Source: Chloropicon primus
Taxonomy: Eukaryota; Chlorophyta; Chloropicophyceae; Chloropicales; Chloropicaceae
Assembly (NCBI GenBank): GCA_023205875.1
Contig: CP060759.1
Span: 473,501 to 537,500 of the forward strand
DNA length: 64,000 bases
Reading direction: 5' to 3'
Part shown: positions 48,701 to 58,226 of the stretch, piece by piece
Position numbering within the stretch: position 1 is the stretch's first letter
Layout of the letters: each line of letters opens with the position of its first letter
Program-made: the position numbers and the translations under genes
Notes under the pieces: generated by a model
What the model saw: only the letters and a program-made list of their open reading frames with translations
The model's database searches: none
Told to the model about the DNA's origin: nothing

Positions 48701-48860
48701 TCCCTCCCTCCCCCACCTCATCCACCAAGATGGGGTGTCTCACCCCGCGCCTCCTTACCCTCATCGTCCCCCTCCTGTCCCTTCTATTTGGGCGGGAGCC
48801 TGACAGGAGGATCATCCTCGACATCGAGGGGAGGGATAGGATGGGATGGGGCGTGATCAT
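45726..48860 (-). CDS. E(z)-type histone H3K27 methyltransferase (PRC2)
   Basis: Catalytic subunit of Polycomb repressive complex 2. Up to 1044 residues in one exon; several early ATGs exist (for example before NSMPRAMLPSRS), so the N-terminus is uncertain. N-terminal about 330 residues are low complexity and include seven PPVVE repeats. Middle: coil and SANT-like helices (LKAELHRWYKEYKEKE), YSFDTYPRLRSIYCKRCHIFNCLIH, typical of E(z). CXC domain: CNCKAQQGHCKTNACPCF, CDPDTCNCTGCRKC. SET domain: GWGLFVKDGVKKNQFICEYTGE, then KFINHPPTNRGVQANC and GIFALRDIAPMEELFFDYNF. The usual NHS..PNC loop is here NHPPTNRGVQANC, changed and about five residues longer. Confidence 0.92.
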   Translation of the reverse strand: MITPHPILSLPSMSRMILLSGSRPNRRDRRGTMRVRRRGVRHPILVDEVGEGGTQGRGGMNSMPRAMLPSRSAVALKIQNASRKHSKAKQTSAEVVITDSEKGSGWLPSEHGESGGGDAGAGGVELTSPFPSRNAGCFQNTSPQLSGAAISVISLSSASEGQAPVVEPPVVEPPVVEPPVVEPPVVEPPVVEPPVVEPPVVQKQGRQGKRCKGLLNAMVKTLKTTGKKEMENESRETPPPSVVGGVKNVVDDFIKVRDDSSGQTNGDGPDLGSVYDTWDSDTEYDFFRAKKFKTGTKGLLERTKSLVTAEGVSKHRPSRKIKPEERREQRLRLRFNGFADRMKRDASSTVTVSEGHSHPASPERRDHSPSTSKRSDAKDGLHEGHRGIKVEHEDDLGYSGGPHEKSDTLMSGPSCSKLNRGRLKAELHRWYKEYKEKEMVVARKENCESILEHNRTGVMAQIARKKKLLRSRLGDHLHKAANPVTENAAVEELSKKSFDCCIRTKFKVDESLEIPKSTSWVLTKKNILGERVEEFEFMPHLGDDSQPLSGYIDQHDSLSYLPDLEERQCIKYLVLKAIEEHGRSQHVIDVLHDWVEDNIIAYYAMKESVIPGMIPHERPKESGPAYSFDTYPRLRSIYCKRCHIFNCLIHKGLDAQESCIYDRETILGNEFLIEKGLPTKRMLAPVKPLSPCSGDCCLHTWEDSAEGETGRQQEGTSANTNQSSDMPADAPSNWKEQCVLLGSIYESDCCKVSKILQLPCKAIRNYLTHKCKQEEKLHVESPSVKVVKPKKKAGRKRKNYKKQQVMQILEQDVNDYCKYKYEGCNCKAQQGHCKTNACPCFARGSECDPDTCNCTGCRKCDTGPTGCFNRKMQTWSHVKTLVGKSDVQGWGLFVKDGVKKNQFICEYTGERIPTKEADRRGALYDDKAVGTTFLFDLASGLDSHPTVDALRLGAKSKFINHPPTNRGVQANCTPKNFIVRGDKRLGIFALRDIAPMEELFFDYNFNNDGKIEWFQELKLESSSRRAGKKRKGGRPRASSKRSKL
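48261..48370. repeat. 15-bp in-frame minisatellite in E(z) gene
   Basis: Seven near-perfect copies of GGAGGCTCCACGACA (plus strand), giving PPVVE repeats in the encoded protein. Length differences between alleles are likely. Confidence 0.95.
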
Positions 48861-48884
48861 CCATCAATCGATCTGTGCTTGTGC

Positions 48885-48889
48885 TTGTG

Positions 48890-48924
<35 letters not shown>
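48885..48924. repeat. (GT)n microsatellite upstream of E(z)
   Basis: GT-rich run of about 40 bp directly upstream of the earliest E(z) ATG, within its likely promoter or 5' UTR. Confidence 0.9.
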
Positions 48925-48927
<3 letters not shown>

Positions 48928-49120
48928 AAGAGAGCTTTCCTGGGACATCACTAATGTTTTGGGTCTGCAGTCTGCTTCGATTGTCCAGCCAAGAACGGAC
49001 AAGGGAGGCGTGGGAGGCAAGCGAATTAGGCGGGATGATATGATCAGATATCAGAAAATCCTTCATTATTATAAAGGAAGGGTCTTATTGTACAGAAGAG
49101 GACTTCGGATTCATCACAAA

Positions 49121-51022
49121 TTATACCACGTCCCAAACTCTGTAACGACCTTGACGGCCAACACGACTACCAGAAGCTCTGAAACCAAACCGCCGGTACA
49201 CCAAGTAGGAAACAGTAACAAAGGTGATGCCAAAGATCATGATGCTGTAAGATCCCAGCATGAACGAGTAGCTGCTTGAGGCAGTGCGGCTTATCATCAC
49301 TTTCTTCTTCAAGTCCTCCACTACGGAAGTCGTTGAGGGAACGCCGTTACTGACGTTTATTGACGGCTTTCCTTCGCTTGATCCCCCCGCTGTTCTGGCT
49401 TGTTTTGCTCCAGACACATGGTCCCCCATTTCGGTCGAGGGAGCGGAATCCTCCTCGTCCCAGTCCTCCTCCTCCTGCAAAGTAGGCATGATCAAAGTCG
49501 GAGTGCTCGCCATCGCGTTCGCCACGAAGGAGGACCTCTCCAGCTTGTCCCCACGACCCAAAGCAAGGTCGCTAAGACCCCTCATCGCGTTGACGTGGGA
49601 CTCGGTCAGTCCGCAAGTGTTGGGCTCGGGAAGCGACGCAACCTCCTCAGAAAACTTATCTGCGGGACTCCGGATGCCGGGAATGAGGCCCTGGTGCAAG
49701 TGAGTGATGTGCTCCAAGGCCATACCTGTCCAGTTCCTCACGTACTCCTTCAGCTCGTCCTTTTCGATGGGATTGTAAGTCTCCATGCAGTTCTTGTATG
49801 AAGCGAACCAGTTGCCAGCAATCTCCCAAGTCTCCGCGGAGGGAACACCAAAACCCGTGTGAACAAAGTCGTTGTGGGTCCCGTAAGCCACGTACCCAAC
49901 AGCGTGACCACCGGCGCCAACCGTGCATTTGCCATCCATCCAGCGCTGGTTCAACTGGCTCTGCAGCTTCACCTCTGCGAGACTGGCAGCAGTGTTAAGC
50001 ATGATGGGGCTGTAGTCCGGCGGCGAGAACATCCCGTGCATTCCCGAGTGCACGTTCACCACCGCGAGGGGCTCCACAGAATCGTAGACTCGAAACAGCA
50101 ACCTGGTCTCGGGCTCGCTAAGCGCGGCTGGGCCACCGTATTCCTGCTCCAACTGATAGTCTGTTGGCTTAACGTTCCAGTACAAGGGCCAGTTCCGGTT
50201 CGGATCAACGCCCCTGACGTTTGGTCTTTGGCAGATGTTGCTGGGATACTTGGAAACTACCTCCTCATCCAGCAGTTTCACTGTCCTCGGCCCCGGCCCG
50301 TCCTCCGTCTCCACAATGCGCCGAGCGCTCTTGTTTTCACAAGGAACAATGTGAACAACGGTGTCATCCAACGCCTTCAGTACACTGTCCACAAACAACC
50401 TGTCGTTGTCAAAGATGGGAAGCAGGGTCTCCACAGAAGCCTCGGACAAGAGTTTGATAAAGTACTCTCCCACCTCCGTTGTCACAAGCTCGCGACCGTG
50501 CTCGCCGAAAATAAATACAACGCGAAGCTTGCCATCCGTCGGCCTCTTGCGGGGTATCGCCCTCACATTCTCATTGTTCGAAGACCAGTCCTCCTGGTTG
50601 TTGTCCCTCAACCAGTCCAGAACGATGTCGTCGGAGCCTATGCTATTGATGGCCTGCAGAGTGTCGGAGGACAAACCACCGCGCTCGTAAACCACAAGCT
50701 CAAGGTCGGCACGATGAGAGGAGTTGCCCGCCAGGAGGCCATCGGACCTCAGGTTCTGGATGTGCATCTCCTTCGGGTTCCCCTCAACAACCTCGTAGAT
50801 ACGCTTCGTCTGCACGTCAAGCTTGGAATACATATTCTCCCAGTCCGGCTTTGGCAACGTGGTTTCCATCCGCCGCGTTCCTACCTCTGGCATGTCGCAC
50901 TTCAATATTCCAGCTTTATTGAAAGCTTCTCGTGTATTGAACGAGAAGTCTGCATACGCCCCATGGACTGACAGGCAGACCACTGCCACCGCCAATACCA
51001 ACACACCTTGGGATGAAAGCAT
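49121..51022 (-). CDS. Membrane-anchored M14 zinc carboxypeptidase, copy A
   Basis: Metallocarboxypeptidase trimming C-terminal residues outside the cell or in the endomembrane system. 633 residues from the ATG at 51022. Signal peptide (MLSSQGVLVLAVAVVCLSVHG), pro/N-domain, then the M14 fold: z-ligands H175 and E178 in FGEHGRELVTTE, R276 in DPNRNW, H325 in NVHSGMHG, catalytic E397 in SAETWE. An acidic Ser-rich stalk of about 85 residues leads to a transmembrane helix (SYSIMIFGITFVTVSYLVY) and a short basic tail. Type I membrane layout. Copy A and copy B are colinear without gaps over 49489-51346 at an offset of exactly 2286 bp. Confidence 0.92.
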   Translation of the reverse strand: MLSSQGVLVLAVAVVCLSVHGAYADFSFNTREAFNKAGILKCDMPEVGTRRMETTLPKPDWENMYSKLDVQTKRIYEVVEGNPKEMHIQNLRSDGLLAGNSSHRADLELVVYERGGLSSDTLQAINSIGSDDIVLDWLRDNNQEDWSSNNENVRAIPRKRPTDGKLRVVFIFGEHGRELVTTEVGEYFIKLLSEASVETLLPIFDNDRLFVDSVLKALDDTVVHIVPCENKSARRIVETEDGPGPRTVKLLDEEVVSKYPSNICQRPNVRGVDPNRNWPLYWNVKPTDYQLEQEYGGPAALSEPETRLLFRVYDSVEPLAVVNVHSGMHGMFSPPDYSPIMLNTAASLAEVKLQSQLNQRWMDGKCTVGAGGHAVGYVAYGTHNDFVHTGFGVPSAETWEIAGNWFASYKNCMETYNPIEKDELKEYVRNWTGMALEHITHLHQGLIPGIRSPADKFSEEVASLPEPNTCGLTESHVNAMRGLSDLALGRGDKLERSSFVANAMASTPTLIMPTLQEEEDWDEEDSAPSTEMGDHVSGAKQARTAGGSSEGKPSINVSNGVPSTTSVVEDLKKKVMISRTASSSYSFMLGSYSIMIFGITFVTVSYLVYRRFGFRASGSRVGRQGRYRVWDVV

Positions 51023-51346
51023 GTTGCTCCTCTTCTTTCGCGTCACAAGTGTTCGCGCGGTCAGGTCATTGCTCGATGTGCGTTTCGACTTCGATGGCCA
51101 GCGTTAGTCCTCGCCCCTTCCCCAGTGCCAGCCGCCGAGGTGGTCTCCCCTCCTTCTCTCCTGCTCCTCTCTCTCTGTCTCCTCGAGTTCTGCTCCTTTC
51201 CCACCAAAAATGGTGATGATGGTGGGTGGAGCATCAGATGGCCGAGACAGGGGGGGACGGGGACGGGGACGGGGACGTGATGATGGTGGGCTGCGATGAG
51301 CAATGTGGCAAGGGTCATCCCAGTGAGCCGTGGAGACGCACTCAGA
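51023..51346. repeat. Duplicated 5' flank of carboxypeptidase A
   Basis: 324 bp upstream of copy A reappears upstream of copy B at 53309-53632, offset 2286 bp, apparently base for base by eye. It includes a GGGGAC repeat and CT tract. Similarity stops at CACTCAGA on both sides, marking the duplication edge. Confidence 0.9.
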
Positions 51347-51523
51347 TTACCAAAGCTTCGTAACCATGAATTACACGCGCATAAACTTAAATACAACAAA
51401 TATAAATACTCTACTACTTACATCCGGGGGGACGACGACGACGACGTTCACACCGTACCACAGAACGGGAGTGTGACAATTCAGTTTCCTCACGATCACC
51501 ACATCCTGCAATCATGTATGCAA
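51347..51523. other. Spacer between carboxypeptidase copies A and B
   Basis: Unique AT-rich spacer with GACGAC triplets; probably the 3' end region of copy B plus upstream of A. No gene. Confidence 0.5.
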
Positions 51524-53308
51524 CTACCGAGGTAAACGGCCAACACGACGGCCAGAAGCTCTGAAACCAAACCGCCGGTACACAAAGTAGGAAAAAGTAA
51601 CAAAGGTGATGCCAAAGATCATGATGCTGTAGGATCCCATCATAAGCGAGTATCTGTTTGAGTCCTCGGTGCTTTCCTGTACCCCTTCGTTCCGAGTGAC
51701 CCCCGCGCCCATATCTTCACCCACATGCGAATCTACAGGGGACTCTCTCTCGTCCTCCTCGTTCACTGTAGGCATGATCAAAGTCGGAGTGCTCGCCATC
51801 GCGTTCGCCACGAAGGAGGACCTCTCCAGCTTGTCCCCACGACCCAAAGCAAGGTCGCTAAGACCCCTCATCGCGTTGACGTGGGACTCGGTCAGTCCGC
51901 AAGTGTTGGGCTCGGGAAGCGACGCAACCTCCTCAGAAAACTTATCTGCGGGACTCCGGATGCCGGGAATGAGGCCCTGGTGCAAGTGAGTGATGTGCTC
52001 CAAGGCCATACCTGTCCAGTTCCTCACGTACTCCTTCAGCTCGTCCTTTTCGATGGGATTGTAAGTCTCCATGCAGTTCTTGTATGAAGCGAACCAGTTG
52101 CCAGCAATCTCCCAAGTCTCCGCGGAGGGAACACCAAAACCCGTGTGAACAAAGTCGTTGTGGGTCCCGTAAGCCACGTACCCAACAGCGTGACCACCGG
52201 CGCCAACCGTGCATTTGCCATCCATCCAGCGCTGGTTCAACTGGCTCTGCAGCTTCATCTCTGCGAGACTGGCAGCAGTGTTAAGCATGATGGGGCTGTA
52301 GTCCGGCGGCGTGAACATCCCGTGCATTCCCGAGTGCACGTTCACCACCGCGAGGGGCTCCACAGAATCGTAGACTCGAAACAGCAACCTGGTCTCGGGC
52401 TCGCTAAGCGCGGCTGGGCCACCGTATTCCTGCTCCAACTGGAATCTGCTTGACTTAACGTTCCAGTACAAGGGCCAGTTCCGGTTCGGATCAACGCCCC
52501 TGACGTTTGGTCTTTGGCAGATGTTGCTGGGATACTTGGAAACTACCTCCTCATCCAGCAGTTTCACTGTCCTCGGCCCCGGCCCGTCCTCCGTCTCCAC
52601 AATGCGCCGAGCGCTCTTGTTTTCACAAGGAACAATGTGAACAACGGTGTCATCCAACGCCTTCAGTACACTGTCCACAAACAACCTGTCGTTGTCAAAG
52701 ATGGGAAGCAGGGTCTCCACAGAAGCCTCGGACAAGAGTTTGATAAAGTACTCTCCCACCTCCGTTGTCACAAGCTCGCGACCGTGCTCGCCGAAAATAA
52801 ATACAACGCGAAGCTTGCCATCCGTCGGCCTCTTGCGGGGTATCGCCCTCACATTCTCATTGTTCGAAGACCAGTCCTCCTGGTTGTTGTCCCTCAACCA
52901 GTCCAGAACGATGTCGTCGGAGCCTATGCTATTGATGGCCTGCAGAGTGTCGGAGGACAAACCACCGCGCTCGTAAACCACAAGCTCAAGGTCGGCACGA
53001 TGAGAGGAGTTGCCCGCCAGGAGGCCATCGGACCTCAGGTTCTGGATGTGCATCTCCTTCGGGTTCCCCTCAACAACCTCGTAGATACGCTTCGTCTGCA
53101 CGTCAAGCTTGGAATACATATTCTCCCAGTCCGGCTTTGGCAACGTGGTTTCCATCCGCCGCGTTCCTACCTCTGGCATGTCGCACTTCAATATTCCAGC
53201 TTTATTGAAAGCTTCTCGTGTATTGAACGAGAAGTCTGCATACGCCCCATGGACTGACAGGCAGACCACTGCCACCGCCAATACCAACACACCTTGGGAT
53301 GAAAGCAT
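51524..53308 (-). CDS. Membrane-anchored M14 zinc carboxypeptidase, copy B
   Basis: 594 residues from the ATG at 53308. Same architecture and active-site set as copy A (HGRE, DPNRNW, NVHSGMHG, SAETWE). The body is almost identical to A; visible changes include VKSSRFQLEQ for VKPTDYQLEQ, MFTPP for MFSPP and MKLQ for VKLQ. The stalk is different and shorter (VNEEDERESPVDSHVG, then QESTEDSNRYS) before the shared helix SYSIMIFGITFVTFSYFVY. The tail ends RRVGRLPR. Likely the most recent duplicate with A, since flanks are shared too. Confidence 0.92.
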   Translation of the reverse strand: MLSSQGVLVLAVAVVCLSVHGAYADFSFNTREAFNKAGILKCDMPEVGTRRMETTLPKPDWENMYSKLDVQTKRIYEVVEGNPKEMHIQNLRSDGLLAGNSSHRADLELVVYERGGLSSDTLQAINSIGSDDIVLDWLRDNNQEDWSSNNENVRAIPRKRPTDGKLRVVFIFGEHGRELVTTEVGEYFIKLLSEASVETLLPIFDNDRLFVDSVLKALDDTVVHIVPCENKSARRIVETEDGPGPRTVKLLDEEVVSKYPSNICQRPNVRGVDPNRNWPLYWNVKSSRFQLEQEYGGPAALSEPETRLLFRVYDSVEPLAVVNVHSGMHGMFTPPDYSPIMLNTAASLAEMKLQSQLNQRWMDGKCTVGAGGHAVGYVAYGTHNDFVHTGFGVPSAETWEIAGNWFASYKNCMETYNPIEKDELKEYVRNWTGMALEHITHLHQGLIPGIRSPADKFSEEVASLPEPNTCGLTESHVNAMRGLSDLALGRGDKLERSSFVANAMASTPTLIMPTVNEEDERESPVDSHVGEDMGAGVTRNEGVQESTEDSNRYSLMMGSYSIMIFGITFVTFSYFVYRRFGFRASGRRVGRLPR

Positions 53309-53632
53309 GTTGCTCCTCTTCTTTCGCGTCACAAGTGTTCGCGCGGTCAGGTCATTGCTCGATGTGCGTTTCGACTTCGATGGCCAGCGTTAGTCCTCGC
53401 CCCTTCCCCAGTGCCAGCCGCCGAGGTGGTCTCCCCTCCTTCTCTCCTGCTCCTCTCTCTCTGTCTCCTCGAGTTCTGCTCCTTTCCCACCAAAAATGGT
53501 GATGATGGTGGGTGGAGCATCAGATGGCCGAGACAGGGGGGGACGGGGACGGGGACGGGGACGTGATGATGGTGGGCTGCGATGAGCAATGTGGCAAGGG
53601 TCATCCCAGTGAGCCGTGGAGACGCACTCAGA
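53309..53632. repeat. Duplicated 5' flank of carboxypeptidase B
   Basis: Second copy of the 324-bp block seen at 51023-51346. The two genes may therefore share promoter control. Confidence 0.9.
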
Positions 53633-53656
53633 CTCCTTCAACTTCAACAAGAAAAT

Positions 53657-55501
53657 TTATATAATAATCATTACACAGTCACACCCAACAGTGTTTTGCA
53701 CACGGATCACACGACGTCCCAAACTCTGTAGCGACGGGGACGACGACGACCAGAAGATCTGGAAACCAAATCGCCGGTATACGTAGTAGGAAACAGTAAC
53801 AAAGGTGATGCCAAAGATCATGATGCTGTAGGATCCCATCATAAGCGAGTAACTATTTGCTGCGCCACGGCTTTGTCCCAATGCCTCGTTCCCCGTCAGC
53901 AAATTTCCATTCACTGGCTTTCCATTCTGAACTGAAGATGCCACGACACCAAAAAGGCCCCCCGTTCTAGGCTTGACCTCCTCAAAAGTAGGCATGACCA
54001 AAGTCGGAGTGCTCGCCATCGCGTTCGCCACGAAGGAGGACCTCTCCAGCTTGTCCCCACGACCCAAAGCAAGGTCGCTAAGACCCCTCATCGCGTTGAC
54101 GTGGGACTCGGTCAGTCCGCAAGTGTTGGGCTCGGGAAGCGACGCAACCTCCTCAGAAAACTTATCTGCGGGACTCCGGATGCCGGGAATGAGGCCCTGG
54201 TGCAAGTGAGTGATGTGCTCCAAGGCCATACCCGTCCAGTTCCTCACGTACTCCTTCAGCACGTCCTTTTCGATCGGATTGAAGAGCCCAAAGCAGTCAT
54301 AATATTCGGACCGCTCATTTCCGTATACCTCCCAAGTCTCCGCGGAGGGAACACCAAAACCCGTGTGAACAAAGTCGTTGTGGGTCCCGTAAGCCACGTA
54401 CCCAACAGCGTGACCACCGGCGCCAACCGTGCATTTGCCATCCATCCAGCGCTGGTTCAACTGGCTCTGCAGCTTCACCTCTGCGAGACTGGCAGCAGTG
54501 TTAAGCATGATGGGGCTGTAGTCCGGCGGCGAGAACATCCCGTGCATTCCCGAGTGCACGTTCACCACCGCGAGGGGCTCCACAGAATCGTAGACTCGGA
54601 ACAGCAACCTGGACTCGGGCTCACTGAGAGGGGATGCCCCCGGACCGTCTTCCGAGGATTTCTTGAAGTTCCAAGGCTTCACGCCCCCGTAAAGGGGCCA
54701 GTTCCGATTTGGGTCCACCGTTCTCTTGTTCACTCTTTGGCAAATATTTGGATCCTCTGACAACCCTGACTTCCCGTTGTTGGGGTCCGGGGTCTCCACA
54801 ATGCGCCGACCACTCTTGTTTTCACAAGGAACAATGTGAACAACGGTGTCATCCAACGCCTTCAGTACACTGTCCACAAACAACCTGTCGTTGTCAAAGA
54901 TGGGAAGCAGGGTCTCCACAGAAGCCTCGGACAAGAGTTTGATAAAGTACTCTCCCACCTCCGTTGTCACAAGCTCGCGACCGTGCTCGCCGAAAATAAA
55001 TACAACACGAAGCTTGCCATCCGTCGGCCTCTTGCGGGGTATCGCCCTCACATTCTCATTGTTCGAAGACCAGTCCTCCTGGTTGTTGTCCCTCAACCAG
55101 TCCAGAACGATGTCGTCGGAGCCTATGCTATTGATGGCCTGCAGAGTGTCGGAGGACAAACCACCGCGCTCGTAAACCACAAGCTCGATATCGGTGCTGT
55201 GGGAGGAGTTGCCCACCAGGAGGCCATCGGACCTCAGGTTCTGGATGTGCATCTCCTTCGGGTTCCCCTCAACAACCTCGTAGATACGCTTCGTCTGCAC
55301 GTCAAGCTTGGAATACATATTCTCCCAGTCCGGCAGCGGATAAGGGGGCCTCACCCGGGTTCCAATTTTTGGCATGCTACATTTCAGGATGCCCACCTCG
55401 TCGAACGCCTTCTCCGTGTCGAAGTCCACCGCATACGCCCCATGGACTGACAGGCAGACCACTGCCACCGCCAATACCAACACACCTTGGGATGAAAACA
55501 T
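53657..55501 (-). CDS. Membrane-anchored M14 zinc carboxypeptidase, copy C
   Basis: 614 residues from the ATG at 55501. Long stretches match A and B nearly exactly, including the signal peptide region and the active-site blocks. Between them lie patches unlike A/B: after the signal peptide (VDFDTEKAFDEVGILKC for DFSFNTREAFNKAGILKC), near the substrate loop (NGKSGLSEDPNICQRVNKRT; YGGVKPWNFKKSSEDG), after the catalytic Glu (EVYGNERSEYYDCFGLFNP for EIAGNWFASYKNCMETYNP) and the whole stalk (FEEVKPRTGGLFGVV). The cytosolic tail is longer and reads in a shifted frame relative to A's VWDVV ending. 5' flank differs from A and B. Confidence 0.9.
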   Translation of the reverse strand: MFSSQGVLVLAVAVVCLSVHGAYAVDFDTEKAFDEVGILKCSMPKIGTRVRPPYPLPDWENMYSKLDVQTKRIYEVVEGNPKEMHIQNLRSDGLLVGNSSHSTDIELVVYERGGLSSDTLQAINSIGSDDIVLDWLRDNNQEDWSSNNENVRAIPRKRPTDGKLRVVFIFGEHGRELVTTEVGEYFIKLLSEASVETLLPIFDNDRLFVDSVLKALDDTVVHIVPCENKSGRRIVETPDPNNGKSGLSEDPNICQRVNKRTVDPNRNWPLYGGVKPWNFKKSSEDGPGASPLSEPESRLLFRVYDSVEPLAVVNVHSGMHGMFSPPDYSPIMLNTAASLAEVKLQSQLNQRWMDGKCTVGAGGHAVGYVAYGTHNDFVHTGFGVPSAETWEVYGNERSEYYDCFGLFNPIEKDVLKEYVRNWTGMALEHITHLHQGLIPGIRSPADKFSEEVASLPEPNTCGLTESHVNAMRGLSDLALGRGDKLERSSFVANAMASTPTLVMPTFEEVKPRTGGLFGVVASSVQNGKPVNGNLLTGNEALGQSRGAANSYSLMMGSYSIMIFGITFVTVSYYVYRRFGFQIFWSSSSPSLQSLGRRVIRVQNTVGCDCVMIII

Positions 55502-56211
55502 CTCGTGACGAGCAAGAGAAGCAACAGCTCGTGTGGACTCCAATGCCAACAGACACGGAAATGAATAAGAGTATCAACGCGTGGCGGCCCTTACCGACTG
55601 TCCCATATGCTCAGCGCCTGCCACTCGCACTTGACCTGCACACTCTTGACCCAAACAGTCCCTCACAATCCAATCCAATCCAATCCAATCCGATTCAAAT
55701 CGTTCTCAAACCTTCACCAGAGCACCAAACAAGTCAAGAAATGTCTCTTTCGAAAGCTCTCGACATGAAGGTTGTGTCTACCGATCTCTCCTTGGTCCCC
55801 GCCACCTCAACCGCCTTCCCCCTCGTCTCCAATCCTTCCCTCTTTCGTCCCACCCCCCGTACACCGAAATCGAAGCCTTTTGCCGCCAACGCGGAATCCT
55901 TTCAAAACCCAGAAGCGTTTCGTTTCGTTTCATTGACGGAGGAGAGGAGGACGAATCGTAACCGAAAGGCGAGCGTGTGTGTAACCGATAGAGCGTCAAG
56001 GGAAGGGTCCAGGGGACGAGATTATCTCGCTGGCTTACTGACCGTATCGGATTTGAAGCGGTGCGGCTCGGCGAGTGTCCGCACAACGACAAACAACACG
56101 CTTTGGTTGGCGTGGATTAGGCTGGGAGGGGGGATGACTCGAGTGTAACCGTCGAGAGAGTGAGCGAGTGAGGAAGCCGGGGAGGGAAGAGGGGTGCGAG
56201 GGGACGAGGTT
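55502..56211. promoter_or_regulatory. Divergent promoter region (carboxypeptidase C / coiled-coil gene)
   Basis: 710 bp. An AATCC pentamer run (about 55668-55690) is present. A TTTCGTTTCATTGACGG pyrimidine tract lies near 55917. No coding gene is supported. Confidence 0.45.
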
Positions 56212-58178
56212 ATGCTTCTGGGACTGGCTCTGTACCGGATCCGCAAGAGGAAGGAAGGAGAGATGAAGGGGCGTGAAGGTTCGGACGACGGGAAGGGTGC
56301 CGAGAGTTACAGAGAGGAGCACGCCCGGTGCTACGAAGAGGGTCCCTTTGCGTTCAAGGTAAGCAAAGACGCTCGGCAGGACTTCCTCGCACGACAGTGT
56401 TCTCGTTCTTTGGGCTGACAACTCGCCCGCTTCGCGCAGTGCTCCACCTCCTGTCATGAGCTCGATCGAGCCGGCGAAAAACTCGAGAGGATGAGTGACA
56501 ACAACAAGACGGAAAGGAAGGAGAAGGGTCCGGCAAGAGGGTTTCGGTTCCCTTATCGCTTGGCCATTTGTGCTGGGGGTTACTTGCTAAGGCTCGTGAA
56601 CAAGCACGGGGTGCGGCTTGTGAAAGGTGGGCACCCTGAGGAGGACGCGGGGACGGAATGTCCGCCACTTGTTGGTGGCGCGGCGCCTTTGGAGGAGAGT
56701 GCTGAGAACGCGCCTGCTGAGGAGAGCAGTGCCACGATCACGCTGGGGCACTTTGTGGAGCCCGGCCGCGATTCGACCAAGGCGACGTGCTTCACGGTTC
56801 AGCAAATCGAACAGATTCTGGCAAAGGAGAGAAAGAACAGGGAAGATGTGCTGGAGTTCACGATGGAGCAAAGTGCTTTGCGGAGCAAGGAGAAGGAAGA
56901 TCTGAGAGACGCGATCCGTTCAAGGGATCGCGAGATAGAGCAGAACTCGGAAGTTGTTGACAGGCTCCTTACCTCGATCTCCGAGTGCTTAGGCATAAGC
57001 TTTTCAGACCTGACCGGCGGCACAAAGTTAGATTCGTGCAGCAAGCAATCGACCAGCGAATCGACGACGAGTCCTGACTCCACCCTCACGCCAAAGTTCT
57101 TGATCAAAGAGAGCACGCCTGACATATGGAGAATGAAGCACGAAATGATCATCGAAAAAATCATGGAGATGGCGCAGGTGCTTGAACAGAAGACGGGGCA
57201 GTGCTCTGCCGCTCCGGCGCTGGGTCCACAGACTCAAAGCGGAGCAAGTTACCCGAAAAGGAAGGAGTACTCGAACGATGGGAACTTTTCTTCGTTCCTC
57301 AAGAGCTTCCGAGTGGAGCAGTTCGAATTCTTTACCGAAATGAAAGACAAGGAGTCCCAACTGCAGGAGTATTCCAAATTTGTTTCCAAGGTAAGTGTGT
57401 GGTTTTCGGATTTTCCCGGACACGCGCGCTGACGGGCGTGTTTTTGGCACTTTTCCCTACACAGTGGCACAAGGACATCAGCGAGATGAAGGAGAGGCAG
57501 GCAAAGCACTATCAATGCGAGCTGGACAGCCTCGTTGAGCAGCAGCAACAGATGTGCGAAGAACATGAAGAGCAAGTTTCGAGATTGATCGAGGACCATG
57601 CCGAAGAAGTTCACGAGATCAGGGCACACCACCAGGCTCAGTTGGCTGAGAAGGAGGGTGAGATCCAGCTACTGACAAGGGAGTTCGAGCGGCAAAGCGA
57701 TCGCTTGCAACAAGAGATGTTTCGCATGGAGGACAAAGTGCAGAACACGGTGAATGTCGCCATGGAAATGGAGCGCGACATCAATTTGGTCTGGAACAAG
57801 AACAGGGTGCAGAGGGCCAAACACAAGGCGGAGAAGAAAGAATTGGAGGCCCGGTTGAAGGATGCTATGGAGGTCAACGAAAAGCTTGCGGCTCGTCTTG
57901 GGGACCTACAAAACGAGCGCACCAAGAACCAGGCCGAGCTGAGCTACTTTTTGCAGGAGCTCTCCACCCTGTCCACGTCGGACCGCCTTCCAAGCTTTGA
58001 TTCGAGGGACTCCTATGCGCTGGTGGGGCGAAGCAAGGAGGGTCTTTGGTCAGGAACTTCGTCCTTGGACGTGAGCGCGATCAAGAGGTCCCTGTTCCAG
58101 GAGGACAGCGTAGAAATTCCGTCCCTCGAACTCCTTCAGAAAGTCTCCGTATCGGATCGTTACGAGGATTCTCAATAG
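56212..58178 (+). CDS. Large coiled-coil protein, 3 exons, about 603 aa
   Basis: Unrecognised. Exons 56212-56358, 56440-57390, 57465-58178, all phase 0 with GTAAGC/GTAAGT donors. Exon 1 and the start of exon 2 give a Cys/His-containing segment (REEHARCYEEGPFAFK then CSTSCHELDRAGEKLERM) that may bind a metal. The centre is charged with a helical stretch (VQQIEQILAKERKNREDVLEF) and Ser-rich loops. Exon 3 is a long coiled coil (EEHEEQVSRLIEDHAEEVHE; EREINLVWNKNRVQRAKHKAEK-like), ending acidic. It could be cytoskeletal or centrosomal, but no domain name is supported. An earlier non-coding first exon cannot be excluded. Confidence 0.7.
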
Positions 58179-58226
58179 ATAATGTCCCTCTTACACCGTC
58201 CCATAGTTACACATGTAAACATTTTC

